Assembly (NCBI RefSeq): GCF_029892485.1
Contig: NZ_JARXVG010000002.1
Location: forward strand, 525,926-589,925
Direction of reading: 5' to 3'
DNA length: 64,000 nt
From: Variovorax boronicumulans
Lineage (GTDB): Bacteria; Pseudomonadota; Gammaproteobacteria; Burkholderiales; Burkholderiaceae_C
The notes beneath the pieces are model-generated. The model did not search any database and was not told where the DNA came from. It was given only the letters and a program-made list of their open reading frames with translations. Within the stretch, counting starts at the first letter, position 1. The number at the start of each line of letters is the position of its first letter. The position numbers and the translations under genes are program-made. Below are positions 46,981 to 56,008 of the stretch, one piece after another.

Positions 46981-47687
46981 TCGACGCTAGCCTGCTGGGC
47001 GGCGCGCTCACCGGCCGCCTCGCCTTCCGGCCGGGCGCCCTGCCTGTTGCCGACCCGTTGCCGCCGGGGCGCCATGGCCTCTCGTTCGCCGAAGGGCGGG
47101 AGGCGGTGCTGGTGGTGCCGGAGGGCTTGCCTGTCGATGCACCGGTGCCGCTGCTGGTGATGTTCCACGGCGCGGGCGGCGAGGCCAACCGGGTGCTGCC
47201 GCACTTCGTGGCGCATGCGCGGGCGCGGCGTTTTCTGCTGCTGGCGCCGCAATCGATGTACCCGACGTGGGACATCGTGGTCGGCGGGCATGGGCCCGAT
47301 CTGGAGCGGCTAGACGGTACGTTGTCTACGGTGGCGCAGCACTTTCGGATCGACCCCGCGCGCCTCGCGTTCGCCGGCTTCTCCGATGGCGGCAGCTACG
47401 CGCTCTCGCTCGGCATGACCAACGGCGATGTGGCGAGCCATGTGATCGGGCTGTCGGCGGGCTTCATGAACGCGTTCACGCAGACGGGCAAGCCCCGCGT
47501 GTTCATCGCGCATGGGCGCTCCGACAGCCAGTTGCCCATCGAGACCAGCGCGCATCCGCATGCGCGCCGCCTGCTGGAAAGCGGCCACGACCTGACGCTT
47601 CAGCCCTTCGATGGCGACCACGTCATCGTGCCGTGGGTGGTTGCGCGGGCGGTGGAGTTTTTCATGGGGCCGCAGGAGCCGCAGTAG
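46977..47687 (+). CDS. alpha/beta hydrolase (PHB-depolymerase/phospholipase-like), coupled to the AAA+ gene
   Basis: 236 residues. Oxyanion block LLVMFHGAGGEANR, nucleophile elbow AFAGFSDGGSYALSLG, a probable acid in VFIAHGRSDSQLPI and catalytic His in FDGDHVIVPWV. No signal peptide visible, so cytoplasmic. The ATG overlaps the AAA+ stop (ATGA), so the two are co-translated and likely work together. The 3' end overlaps the convergent DTW gene by 26 bases. Confidence 0.83.
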   Translation: MIDASLLGGALTGRLAFRPGALPVADPLPPGRHGLSFAEGREAVLVVPEGLPVDAPVPLLVMFHGAGGEANRVLPHFVAHARARRFLLLAPQSMYPTWDIVVGGHGPDLERLDGTLSTVAQHFRIDPARLAFAGFSDGGSYALSLGMTNGDVASHVIGLSAGFMNAFTQTGKPRVFIAHGRSDSQLPIETSAHPHARRLLESGHDLTLQPFDGDHVIVPWVVARAVEFFMGPQEPQ

Positions 47688-48426
47688 TCACAGCCTGCAC
47701 CTCGCGCAGCCGCTGATGCGCAGCGCCCTCCCACACGATGGGCTGCTGGTTCTTCGCACGCAGATAGTGGTGTGTGAACACCGCCAGGTACGCCTCCAGC
47801 GTTTGCTCGGCGATGTGTTCGCCTGCCAGGTTCATGCACAGGGCGGCCACCTCGCTGGTGCAGAAGTGGTCGTCGCGGCCGGAGCGGCGCAGCTTGTACT
47901 GGGATATCTGTTCGGGCTCCAGGCTCAGCACCGGCAGTGCATCGAGGTAGGGGCTTCTGCTGAACATCTTGCGGGCCTCGCCCCAGGTGCCGTCCAGCAG
48001 GATGAAGAGCGGGCGTTTCGCAGCCGATCCATCCAGCGATCCGGGCGACGACGCAACGGTGTGCACCACACGCTCGGGCGCCGCGTACTGGCCCGGGAAC
48101 ACCACATAGGGCTGCCACTGCGGATCGCCCAGCAGGGAGAGCAGCGCCGGGTCGGTCTCGGTGCGCGCCCAGCCGAAGGCGAAGGTGTCGGCGACCACAT
48201 CGGCGATCAGCCAGCCGGTGTTGCTCGGCTTGAGCGGCTCGATGTCGGCCATGAGCAGGCACACCCCCGCGCGCGTGGCCACCGCTGGGCGCAAGGCGCA
48301 CATGCAATGGGTGGGCACCAGACGGCAGCCTTCGCAGCGCTCGCGCTTGAAGCCCCCGCGTGCGAGAAAGGGCTTGGCACTTCGCGCGAGGCGGGCGGCG
48401 CGAAGGAGGGAAACGGCATGGGGCAT
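47662..48426 (-). CDS. DTW-domain tRNA-uridine aminocarboxypropyltransferase (TapT-like)
   Basis: Transfers the aminocarboxypropyl group from S-adenosylmethionine to uridine in tRNA (acp3U47 family). Zinc/structural cysteines in CEGCRLVPTHCMCAL near residue 31-45. The DTW motif is LLDGTWGEARKMF. Other blocks: EPLKPSNTGWLIADV, FPGQYAAPERVV and YLRAKNQQPIVWEG. 254 residues. Its 3' end runs 26 bases into the convergent hydrolase gene. Confidence 0.88.
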   Translation of the reverse strand: MPHAVSLLRAARLARSAKPFLARGGFKRERCEGCRLVPTHCMCALRPAVATRAGVCLLMADIEPLKPSNTGWLIADVVADTFAFGWARTETDPALLSLLGDPQWQPYVVFPGQYAAPERVVHTVASSPGSLDGSAAKRPLFILLDGTWGEARKMFSRSPYLDALPVLSLEPEQISQYKLRRSGRDDHFCTSEVAALCMNLAGEHIAEQTLEAYLAVFTHHYLRAKNQQPIVWEGAAHQRLREVQAVTTAAPAAP

Positions 48427-48491
48427 GCGGGGATTTTCAGCTCAACGCGGTCCGGGAGCGAAGCGTCCGGGAGACGGGGACCCCGGGGAGC

Positions 48492-48902
48492 TCACTTGCT
48501 CACGACGAGCGGCTTGCCCTTCTGCACCAGGTATGTCGCGAGCTCGGCCGCGTTGCCGCTGCCCACATTTTTCGCCGAGTGGACCGCGCCCGCCGAAATG
48601 AAAAGCGAATCGCCGACCTTGAGCGTGACGGGTGGCTTGCCCTCGAACTGGTACTCCACCGTGCCTTCGAGCACATAGGCGATCTCTTCGCCCGGATGCG
48701 AGTGGAAGCCGAACGCCGCGCCCTGCGCGAAGTCCACACGCACCTGGATCACCTCGCGGCCGGGGTCGGCCAGGTCATGCTTCAGCGATTGGGTGCGCCC
48801 GATGCCAGGAGGCTGCTGCGCGAATGCGAAATGCGGGGCCAGGGTGCTGCCGGCGACCAGCAAGGCTGCGGCCATCGTTCGAATCTTCAGGGTCTTCGTC
48901 AT
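48492..48902 (-). CDS. secreted small cupin-domain protein
   Basis: 136 residues. Signal peptide MTKTLKIRTMAAALLVAGSTLAPHFAFAQQ, then one cupin: GAAFGFHSHPGEEIAYVLEGTVEYQFEG (metal ligands His, His and Glu in HSHPGEE) and a second-motif His in GAVHSAKNVG. Function unknown; small periplasmic cupins bind metals or small ligands. Monocistronic. Confidence 0.83.
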   Translation of the reverse strand: MTKTLKIRTMAAALLVAGSTLAPHFAFAQQPPGIGRTQSLKHDLADPGREVIQVRVDFAQGAAFGFHSHPGEEIAYVLEGTVEYQFEGKPPVTLKVGDSLFISAGAVHSAKNVGSGNAAELATYLVQKGKPLVVSK

Positions 48903-49048
48903 GAGAACTTTCAGGGTGTGTGGATGACGAAGGCGATTCTTGAAGACAAGCAGCCCGACGGCCCCGCAATCGGTATGCCTGTGTATCCGGGCCTGCTTTC
49001 ACAACAATAGATTTCACTGCCGACCGGGCGGCGGCCTGGGGCCGACCG

Positions 49049-49861
49049 CTATCCCGCCGCCACGATCACATGCGCCTGGATCTTGCCGGCCACCGGGCCT
49101 TCGCCATGGCGGCTAACAAGCGCTTCCGTCGCGCAGTCCGTGGCGAGCTGAAGCAAGCTGGCATCGCGCGCCTCGATTTCGCTGCGCAGCGGCGTTCCCT
49201 GGCAATAGGCGGTGGCAACGGCGCTCGCCGAGGACCCGCGGCTCACCTTCTCGCGCGTCGCGATCTCGATGCTGCCAAACCCCGCGCGGCTCAATTCCTC
49301 GCGGATCACCGCGACATCGTGATAGCCGTGCGGCGTGCGCGCGAGGAACCGCGGAGGGTCGTCCGGAAACACCGTGGCGACCGCGTTGGTGACGTCGTCT
49401 GCAAAGGCGTTCTCTTCGATGCGGTCCCACACGCTGAAGACGAAGTGCCCGCCGGGTTTCAGCACGCGGCGCGCCTCGGCGTAGCCGGCGATCCGGTCGG
49501 GGAAGAACATCGCGCCGAACTGGCAGCAGACAGCATCGAACGAGGCATCGTCGAACGGCAGGCCGAGCGCGTCTGCCTGCCGCCATTCGATGCGGGTGTC
49601 GGCCGGCTGCCGGGTGGCGGCGTAGTCGAGCATCGGCTGGTTGAGGTCGGTCACCACGTAGCGCGCATCGGCGCCGAGTTTCGGCGCCAGCGCCCGCGTG
49701 ACCACGCCGCTGCCTGCCGCCGTTTCGAGCACCGCGCCCGGCGAGAAGGCCGCGACGAGCCCGGCCATGTCTACGGCATAGGCCTCGAAGATCAGGGGGA
49801 CCATCAGCGTGTCGTAGAACTTCGGGATCGAGCCCGCGAACACCTTGTCGCTTGCAGCCAT
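49049..49861 (-). CDS. class I SAM-dependent methyltransferase
   Basis: 270 residues. Motif I is AVLETAAGSGVVTRALA near residue 40-55, motif II DLNQPMLDYAATRQ, post-I acidic region WRQADALGLPFDDASFDAVCCQFG, and motif III RVLKPGGHFVFSVWDRIEENAF. Resembles UbiE/small-molecule methyltransferases. Substrate unknown. No clear operon partner; a 125-base gap separates it from the APH-type kinase gene. Confidence 0.85.
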   Translation of the reverse strand: MAASDKVFAGSIPKFYDTLMVPLIFEAYAVDMAGLVAAFSPGAVLETAAGSGVVTRALAPKLGADARYVVTDLNQPMLDYAATRQPADTRIEWRQADALGLPFDDASFDAVCCQFGAMFFPDRIAGYAEARRVLKPGGHFVFSVWDRIEENAFADDVTNAVATVFPDDPPRFLARTPHGYHDVAVIREELSRAGFGSIEIATREKVSRGSSASAVATAYCQGTPLRSEIEARDASLLQLATDCATEALVSRHGEGPVAGKIQAHVIVAAG

Positions 49862-50021
49862 GGGAACTCCTTGACGAATGCCCTGGAGAACGTCGCAACG
49901 ATTCCAGAGCAGACCAGACCTCCCCGGCGAGCGCCGCCTTCGGATGCTGGCGGCGGTGTGCCATGGTGATCCTGCGTGCGGGCCCCGTCAACGTGGCCCG
50001 TTCAGGTGGCCCCGCAAGCGG

Positions 50022-51047
50022 TCAGGCGCGCAGGTCCAGCCCTCTCCACGCCTCGAACACATCCACCTGTTTTCGCAGCCAATCCACGGGCGCCGAATTC
50101 GTCCCCCAGTGATGCAGCCGCCCCGCTGCCTCGCCAAGGTTCCACAGGTGCCGAAGCTGGATGAACAGCGGCAACGCAGCCAGGTCGCGCTCGCTCACCT
50201 CGCCGCCACCCGCGCGGTAGCCCCGCAGGTAGCGCATCCAGCGCTCGCGCAGCGCGTCGTCGGGCTCCTTGAGGGTCTTGCGGAACAGGTACGACCAGGG
50301 CATCACGCCCAGGTCGTAGGCCAGGAAGCCCGGGCCGGCATCGTCGAAGTCGAAGAACGCGGTTCTACGGGTGCCGGCCGCGTCCGTGTCCACATGGTTG
50401 TTGAAGCCGTGCGTGTCGCCGTGGCAGATGACCCGCGTCAGTCCGCCTTCGGCCGCAGCCAACTCCTCGAGCAGGCGGTGCGCCAGCCGGCTGTACGTTT
50501 CGAAAAGATCCGAACCCAGCTCGGGGTATGAGCGGAGGTAGCCAAGGGTCCTGCCGGCAAGGTGGTGGCCGTCCAGCGTGTAGCGACTTGGCGGGCCCGC
50601 GTAGTCACGCGCCGCCTCGTGGATGTGGGCCAGCGCGCGGCCGGTCAGTTCGAAATCGTCCAGCGTTTCGGGAATCGAGCCTTCTGCGTGGCGGAACAGG
50701 GCCAGCGCACGCGGCCCTTCGGGGAACTGCAGCTGGATATGCGCTTGCCCGTTCGCCCCCGGTACCGACGCCGCCACCCCAACGCCCTTGGCCTCCAGGT
50801 GGGCGAGCAGCGCGACTTCGAAATCGACGTTGAAGCCGCCACGTGGGCGGATCGAGTACAGGCGCGCCACGTACCGGGTTCCGTCGGCCGAACGCACCGC
50901 GTAGTTGTCGTTCAGTCCGCGGCGAATCAGGTGGCACTGCTCCACCTGAAAGTCGTGGTGTTGGGCCACCCAGCGTGCGACAGAGATGGCGGCGGCGGTG
51001 GTATGGGCGGGAACGAGATGGGGGTCGTGGGGCTGGATGTCGGGCAT
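50022..51047 (-). CDS. APH/RdoA-family small-molecule or protein kinase
   Basis: 341 residues, protein-kinase-like fold of the aminoglycoside phosphotransferase/SrkA family. Phosphate-site region LIRRGLNDNYAVRSADGTRYVARLY, Brenner motif VICHGDTHGFNNHV (catalytic Asp) and metal-site FFDFDDAGPGFLAYDLGVMPW. The ATG at 51047 (MPDIQPHDPH) is preferred to a GTG at 51086. Homoserine-kinase-II-like and SrkA (stress response kinase) are the closest known types; substrate unknown. Confidence 0.83.
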   Translation of the reverse strand: MPDIQPHDPHLVPAHTTAAAISVARWVAQHHDFQVEQCHLIRRGLNDNYAVRSADGTRYVARLYSIRPRGGFNVDFEVALLAHLEAKGVGVAASVPGANGQAHIQLQFPEGPRALALFRHAEGSIPETLDDFELTGRALAHIHEAARDYAGPPSRYTLDGHHLAGRTLGYLRSYPELGSDLFETYSRLAHRLLEELAAAEGGLTRVICHGDTHGFNNHVDTDAAGTRRTAFFDFDDAGPGFLAYDLGVMPWSYLFRKTLKEPDDALRERWMRYLRGYRAGGGEVSERDLAALPLFIQLRHLWNLGEAAGRLHHWGTNSAPVDWLRKQVDVFEAWRGLDLRA

Positions 51048-51156
51048 GGTGCTTTGTTTGTCTAGCAGGGAGTGTCGCTGACGCACGCTTGCCAGCCTTG
51101 GGCCGGTGTCGCGGCGCGCCGAACGCCCCCCGCCGTTCGTCCCCCCTCCGGCAGCT

Positions 51157-51282
51157 CTACGCCCGGAACCAGATCCTGAGCGTCACGTACACCGCATAGC
51201 TCAGGCCAAGCACCATCCACGCGAGGAAGAACATGTTGGCCCAGTGTTCGCCGGCATTTGCCGCCAGGGTGTAGACCTGCAT
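51157..51282 (-). CDS. very small single-helix membrane protein
   Basis: 41 residues, ATG at 51282. The helix reads WANMFFLAWMVLGLSYAVYV, with N-terminal MQVYTLAANAGEH and C-terminal TLRIWFRA. A plausible ribosome region CAAGGCTTGCAGG precedes it. It could be a real small membrane protein, but length alone makes it uncertain. Confidence 0.4.
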   Translation of the reverse strand: MQVYTLAANAGEHWANMFFLAWMVLGLSYAVYVTLRIWFRA

Positions 51283-51401
51283 CCTGCAAGCCTTGCCGAC
51301 GAGAGGATGGTATTGGAGCAACCAGCCCGCATTGGCCCGCGGGAATCGGCGCCTGGAAATGGCAGGGGGCAGCTTTGCGCGCCCTGTGCGTCGGCCCAAA
51401 C

Positions 51402-51812
51402 CTATTGGGAGTGGACTCTGAATCCCAGGTAGAGGAAAAAAGCCACGATGAAGCCGATGATCGCAAGCGCAATCGACCACGGGATGTCCGTACCCCGATG
51501 GTTGCGCGGCGGAGCTGCATCCAGGCGGGCCAGCGTTGCCCGTCGCTCCTCCGGTGCATCGGCGATGAACTTGACGATGCCTGCGATGCCGCACAAGACA
51601 ACGGCTGCCCCGAGGATCATCCATCCCCAGACCTCTGTAGCGAACGTGATGGGAAGAGCCCCATCGGCCGTCGCGACAAAGGGTTCGCTTCCTTTTCGCG
51701 AGACGACGACTTGTCCGGCACGCCACGCGTTGAATCCGTACAGAAAGGCGAAGGCTCCCAGGGAGAGGGTCGCGGCGATCAGGAGGAGCAGTTTGAGGAA
51801 GCGCAAGACCAT
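51402..51812 (-). CDS. hypothetical membrane protein downstream of the LysR gene
   Basis: 136 residues with three hydrophobic segments: FLKLLLLIAATLSLGAFAFLYG, GWMILGAAVVLCGIAGIVKF and IALAIIGFIVAFFLYLGF. No family recognised. The ATG lies two bases after the LysR stop, so it is probably translated from the same transcript. Role unknown. Confidence 0.65.
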   Translation of the reverse strand: MVLRFLKLLLLIAATLSLGAFAFLYGFNAWRAGQVVVSRKGSEPFVATADGALPITFATEVWGWMILGAAVVLCGIAGIVKFIADAPEERRATLARLDAAPPRNHRGTDIPWSIALAIIGFIVAFFLYLGFRVHSQ

Positions 51813-51814
51813 TC

Positions 51815-52726
51815 CTATTCATTCAGCGGCCGGCAAACCTCCAGCACCAACCCACGCAGCCACTTGTGCGCCGGGTCCCGATCCAGCCGCGGATGCCACA
51901 TCTGCGACACGGTGATCTGCTTTGTCGCCATCGGCAGCGGGAACGCGCACAGCGTGCCCCGCGCCCTCAGGTGCTCGAAGTACGAGGACGGTATCAATGC
52001 CACCAGATCGGTCGCGGCTGCAATCGACAAGGCGGTGCTGAAGTTGGGCACCACGACCGCGGTGTTGCGCACCAGGCCCATCGCTGCGAGCGCATCGTCC
52101 ACGGGCCCCACGGCCCGGCCGCGGCGCGATGTGACCACGTGGTCGCAGGCGGCGTAGCGCTCGGCAGTGATCCCGGGTTCGGCGAGCAGCGGATGGCCCT
52201 GTCGCACCACCGCGATGAATCGGTCGCGATACAGCGTCTGCACGCGCACCTCGGGGCCCGACTCGCCGAGAACGCCGACATCCAGGTCGAGCAATCCTTC
52301 GCGCAGCGGTCGAACGTCCTTGTCGGGCTTGGGCGCGAAGCGCAGGCGAACGCCGGGCGCCTCGTGCGCGGCGCGCGCCACCAGCTGATGCGCGAAAGCC
52401 TCGATGAAGCCGTCGTTGGCCCGGATGGTGAACAGGTTCTGGAGCGTGCGAGGGTCCATGCCCGCGCCGGCAGGCTGAAGCACCGCGCGCGACTCCTGCA
52501 CCAGTTCTCTCACGCGGTCGCGCAGGGCCAGCGCATGCGGGGTGAGCACCATGGCGCGACCTGCGCGCACGAGCAGCTCGTCGCCTGTCGATTCCCGCAA
52601 GCGCGCGAGCGCCCGGCTCATGGCCGAGTCGCTCAGGCCCAGGCGCTCGGCGGCCTTCGCGACGCTGCCTTCGGACAGAAGTGCGTTCAGCGCAAACAGC
52701 AGGTTCAGATCGGTATCTGCGGACAT
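51815..52726 (-). CDS. LysR-family transcriptional regulator
   Basis: 303 residues. N-terminal winged helix: LLFALNALLSEGSVAKAAERLGLSDSAMSRALARLRESTGDELLVRAGRAMVLTP, in which SDSAMSRALARLRE is the recognition helix. The inducer-binding domain follows. The ATG at 52726 (MSADTDLNLLFALN) is the normal LTTR start; earlier in-frame starts to 52864 overlap the divergent MFS promoter. It likely controls the divergent MFS gene, 140 bases away. Inducer unknown. Confidence 0.9.
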   Translation of the reverse strand: MSADTDLNLLFALNALLSEGSVAKAAERLGLSDSAMSRALARLRESTGDELLVRAGRAMVLTPHALALRDRVRELVQESRAVLQPAGAGMDPRTLQNLFTIRANDGFIEAFAHQLVARAAHEAPGVRLRFAPKPDKDVRPLREGLLDLDVGVLGESGPEVRVQTLYRDRFIAVVRQGHPLLAEPGITAERYAACDHVVTSRRGRAVGPVDDALAAMGLVRNTAVVVPNFSTALSIAAATDLVALIPSSYFEHLRARGTLCAFPLPMATKQITVSQMWHPRLDRDPAHKWLRGLVLEVCRPLNE

Positions 52727-52866
52727 GCCCGAACCTAGCACGGCCGCATCGGTTTCGACAGGCGCCGCATGCAGGGACAAGCTGCGCGCCACGCGCTGGG
52801 CAAGCCACAGGCGCAGTCCTAAGCTGATCTGACGCGATAGAGCGTGCCTTCCCGAGTTGCCCAATC

Positions 52867-54312
52867 ATGTTGTCTTCCACGCTTCGACCGAACTCTTCTT
52901 CTCCCGTTGCCCGCACCGTCGAAACCAAGGCGGTGAACGACGCAAGCGCAGTGCACGACACCGATGGCCTGCCACTGCCGCGGCGCTTCGCAGCCGTTGC
53001 CGCCATCCTGGGCGGGGGTGTGCTGGTGGTGCTCGACGGCGCCATCGCGAACATCGCGCTGCCGGCCATTGCCCAGCAACTGCAGGCGACACCGGCCGAT
53101 GCCGTCTGGATCATCACTGCCTACCAGCTGGCCGTGGTCATGTTCCTGTTGCCGGCTTCCGCTGTCGGGGAGCGGTTCGGATACAGGCGCGTGTTCGCTG
53201 GCGGCGTGGCGCTGTTCACCGCGGCGTCGGTGCTGTGCGCGTTGGCCCCGTCGCTGCCATGGCTTGTGGCTGCGAGGTGCCTTCAGGGGCTGGGCGCCGC
53301 GGCCGTGATGCCGCTGGGGTTGGCGCTCTTGCGCTTCACTTATCCGCGTCGATTGCTGGCGCGCGCTATTGCCTGGAATGCGCTCGCGGTTGCGGCCGCG
53401 TCAGCGGCGGGCCCCACCCTTGGCGCTTTCATACTCTCTTCGGCGAGTTGGCCCTGGCTCTTTGCGGTCAACCTGCCGATCGGCCTCCTCGTGCTGGCCG
53501 CCTGCGCAGGCTTGCCCAGCCCACCGCGCTCGGTGCTGCGCCGCATCGACGTGTGGAGCATCGCGCTCAACGCGGGCATGTTCGCCTCTTTAGTACTGGG
53601 AAGCGACCGGCTGGTGGTGCATCCGTTGCACGGCGGCGCGTTGCTCGTGTTGTCGGCCGTTTGCATGGTGCTGCTGGTACGGCGCGAGATGCCGAAGGCG
53701 GCACCGTTGATCCCGCTCGACCTGTTGCGCGTGCACTCGTTCCGGATCTCGGTCATCGCCTCCGTGTGCTGCTTCACCGGCCAGATGGCCGCCCTGGTGG
53801 CGCTGCCGTTCTACATCCAGCACGAACTCGGCCAGAGCGCAGTGACCGCCGGCCTCTTGATGACCCCTTGGCCCTTGGCGGTGATGCTGGCTGCGCCGCT
53901 GTCGGCACGCCTGGCCCAGCGCGTGCCGAGCGCCTGGCTGTGCGCGGCCGGAAGCGCCTGCTTCGCTAGCGGCCTGGCCCTCTGTGCCTTCTGGCCGATA
54001 CACGGCAACGCAGCCTTGCCGATCGCGGTGTTCACCAGCCTCGCGGGCTTCGGCTTCGGTCTTTTCCAGACGCCCAACAACCAGAACATGCTGCTCTCGG
54101 CCCCCAGGGAACGCAGCGGCGCGGCCGGTGGCGCCCAAGGCACCGCACGGCTCACCGGGTTGACGCTCGGCAGCCTGTTGATGAGCTTGATGTTCGGGCT
54201 GCTGCCGTCCCACGGCGCGGTGCATTGGGGCCTGGCGGTGGCGGCTTTGGCTGCGCTGGGCGGGAGTGCGGTGAGTTTGCTCAGGAGTCCGGCGAGGGCT
54301 GATCTCGCGTGA
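52867..54312 (+). CDS. MFS transporter, DHA2-type multidrug efflux family
   Basis: 481 residues with about fourteen membrane helices, as in DHA2 exporters. Early block LDGAIANIALPAIAQQL with Asp in helix 1 (VVLDGAIANIAL), motif A GERFGYRRVFAGGVALF, and ARCLQGLGAAAVMPLGLALL, the motif-C region AAASAAGPTLGAF. ATG at 52867. Divergent from its probable LysR regulator. Substrates unknown; drug or metabolite export is the family norm. Confidence 0.88.
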   Translation: MLSSTLRPNSSSPVARTVETKAVNDASAVHDTDGLPLPRRFAAVAAILGGGVLVVLDGAIANIALPAIAQQLQATPADAVWIITAYQLAVVMFLLPASAVGERFGYRRVFAGGVALFTAASVLCALAPSLPWLVAARCLQGLGAAAVMPLGLALLRFTYPRRLLARAIAWNALAVAAASAAGPTLGAFILSSASWPWLFAVNLPIGLLVLAACAGLPSPPRSVLRRIDVWSIALNAGMFASLVLGSDRLVVHPLHGGALLVLSAVCMVLLVRREMPKAAPLIPLDLLRVHSFRISVIASVCCFTGQMAALVALPFYIQHELGQSAVTAGLLMTPWPLAVMLAAPLSARLAQRVPSAWLCAAGSACFASGLALCAFWPIHGNAALPIAVFTSLAGFGFGLFQTPNNQNMLLSAPRERSGAAGGAQGTARLTGLTLGSLLMSLMFGLLPSHGAVHWGLAVAALAALGGSAVSLLRSPARADLA

Positions 54313-54455
54313 CTCTGTTTGGAGAGAGCTGCGCAGATGTTTGCAGTGGGCAATGTTGCGAGTCTCAGAGACCCCATTGCAGAACTTCGTTGGCACGGCG
54401 GCCGAATCTCATCTCATCGATAGGCCAATCTCGCCTGCCGGTGAGAACAACAACC

Positions 54456-55616
54456 CTATCGACACTCGTTCCAGTACCAGTCAGGATTCCCCTTCAGCGG
54501 CGTGGCAATCCGCTTGAGAGACGCGCGGCCCTGCGCGTCCTTCGCAACAACGAAGACGTGCCCGTCCTGAACCGGAAAACCGTTGCGTAGAAACCTGAAG
54601 CCACTGCGCACCGAAGAAAAGTTGGCCGCGTCCAGTGCGTTGCGCAAAGCATCGCGATCGGCGACAGCGCCCTTGGTCTCCTTCAGCGCGCTGTCGATCA
54701 AGAGCGCCGCATCGAAACCTTGCGCAGCGTATTGCGATGGAATGCGCCCATGCTTCTTTTCGAAGGCGGCAACGAAAGCCTTGCTCGTCGGGCTCGGCAG
54801 GTCGGGGCCCCAGACCGCGCCTGACACCACATTGAGCGCGGCATCCTTGAGCAGCGGCAGCGTCGTGCCATCGACCGTGCCGACCGTCAGCAGGGGCACC
54901 TTGTTCAGGAGGCCCGAGCGATTCATCTGCTGGATGAAGTTGACGCCCATGTCGCCCGGCAAGAAGGCAACCACCGCATCGGGAGCGACGCGCCTGATTT
55001 GCGCCAGCGCTGCCGCGTAGTCGGTCTGGTCGGGCTGGATGTGGATTTCGCTGACCACCTCGCCCGAGTAGTAACGCTTGAAGCCCCGCAGCTGGTCCTG
55101 GCCCGAGGGGCTGTCCGGCGCCAGGAACAGCGTCTTCCAGTAGCGCTGATCGACTGCGTATCGCCCCACGATCCCGGCCTGGTACTCGTCCTGATACGAG
55201 GTGAAGAAGAATTTGCTGTTGCACCGCTTGCCGGCAATCGACGCCGGGCCGGCATTCGAGCCGACGAACAACATGCCCGATCTGGCCATCGGCTTGGCCA
55301 TTGCCATCATCACGTCGGAGAAGGTCACGCCGGTGATGAAACTGACCTTGTCTTTCTCGATCAGGTTCTGCGCGAGCTGCGCCCCGAGCTCGGGGTTGTG
55401 CTGATCGTCTTGCTTGATGACCGTCACGGGCACGCCGCCGAGCATTCCGTGCCGTTGCTCGACCGCCAGCATGAAGCCGTCGTACTGCTCCTGCCCGAAC
55501 GCCGCCGCCGGTCCGGACAGCGTGCCGACAAAGCCGATTTTTACCTGTGCGGAAGCAGCCAGCGCCGTGGCGCCCAAGGCGCAGGCCATGAGGACAGAAC
55601 GAATGCGAAGGATCAA
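54456..55616 (-). CDS. branched-chain-amino-acid-type ABC solute-binding protein (LivK-like)
   Basis: 386 residues. TTG start at 55616 with an AAGGA site; signal peptide ILRIRSVLMACALGATALAASAQ. Mature domain begins VKIGFVGTLSGPAAAFGQEQYDGF and has YAAALAQIRRVAPDAVVAFLPGD and SQYAAQGFDAALLIDSALKE, typical of type I periplasmic receptors. A probable disulfide uses Cys in GKRCNSKF and NECR at the end. No permease or ATPase genes are adjacent, so it is an orphan receptor. Ligand unknown. Confidence 0.9.
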   Translation of the reverse strand: MILRIRSVLMACALGATALAASAQVKIGFVGTLSGPAAAFGQEQYDGFMLAVEQRHGMLGGVPVTVIKQDDQHNPELGAQLAQNLIEKDKVSFITGVTFSDVMMAMAKPMARSGMLFVGSNAGPASIAGKRCNSKFFFTSYQDEYQAGIVGRYAVDQRYWKTLFLAPDSPSGQDQLRGFKRYYSGEVVSEIHIQPDQTDYAAALAQIRRVAPDAVVAFLPGDMGVNFIQQMNRSGLLNKVPLLTVGTVDGTTLPLLKDAALNVVSGAVWGPDLPSPTSKAFVAAFEKKHGRIPSQYAAQGFDAALLIDSALKETKGAVADRDALRNALDAANFSSVRSGFRFLRNGFPVQDGHVFVVAKDAQGRASLKRIATPLKGNPDWYWNECR

Positions 55617-56008
55617 GATGTTCCTTGTGATGAGTCGGGTGAGTGGTCAGAAGGAGACCGGGTTCGAACCTGGCCAGGCTTGCGCCACAAAAGTTCAGCA
55701 ACGTCCAAGTTGCTCATTCGAAACTGGAGGCTTGCGCCGTTCGTCAGCCGACCTCGCAGTTCGTTTAGCTTGACGTCGTAGCTTCGGCCCTGGCCGGCCC
55801 ATCCGGACTACTCCCCGGACCAGGCGGAAATTGATGCCGGCAGATCGCTCGACGGTTTCCGCATTGCGACGTCTGTTGGCGCGGCAGCAGCAACTGTGCT
55901 CTCTCATGCTTCCGGCTCCAGAGCACTCATGAATTCGGGCCAAATTGTCGCGTTCTCCTGGTCGGAGGTCATGCTGCGCATCCCTCCGTTCTCACCATCG
56001 CCGCCCCA
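55617..56008 (-). other. 392-base gap between the LivK-like and GST genes
   Basis: No convincing gene. A minus-strand frame at 55695-55943 is arginine-rich and unlike protein. A 22-codon minus-strand ORF (55904-55972, ATG 55972, GGAGG upstream) is the best small candidate. A T-arm-like word GGTTCGAACC at 55661 is the only tRNA-like trace and lacks the rest of a tRNA. The promoter of the LivK-like gene is presumably here. Confidence 0.5.

Noticed and set aside
55657..55675. tRNA T-arm-like word GGTTCGAACC before the LivK-like gene
   Set aside because: Arms do not pair properly on either strand and no anticodon or D arm could be drawn; treated as chance.
55695..55943. Arginine-rich minus-strand frame between the LivK-like and GST genes
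   Set aside because: Composition not like a real protein and no similarity I can see to transposase or integrase families.
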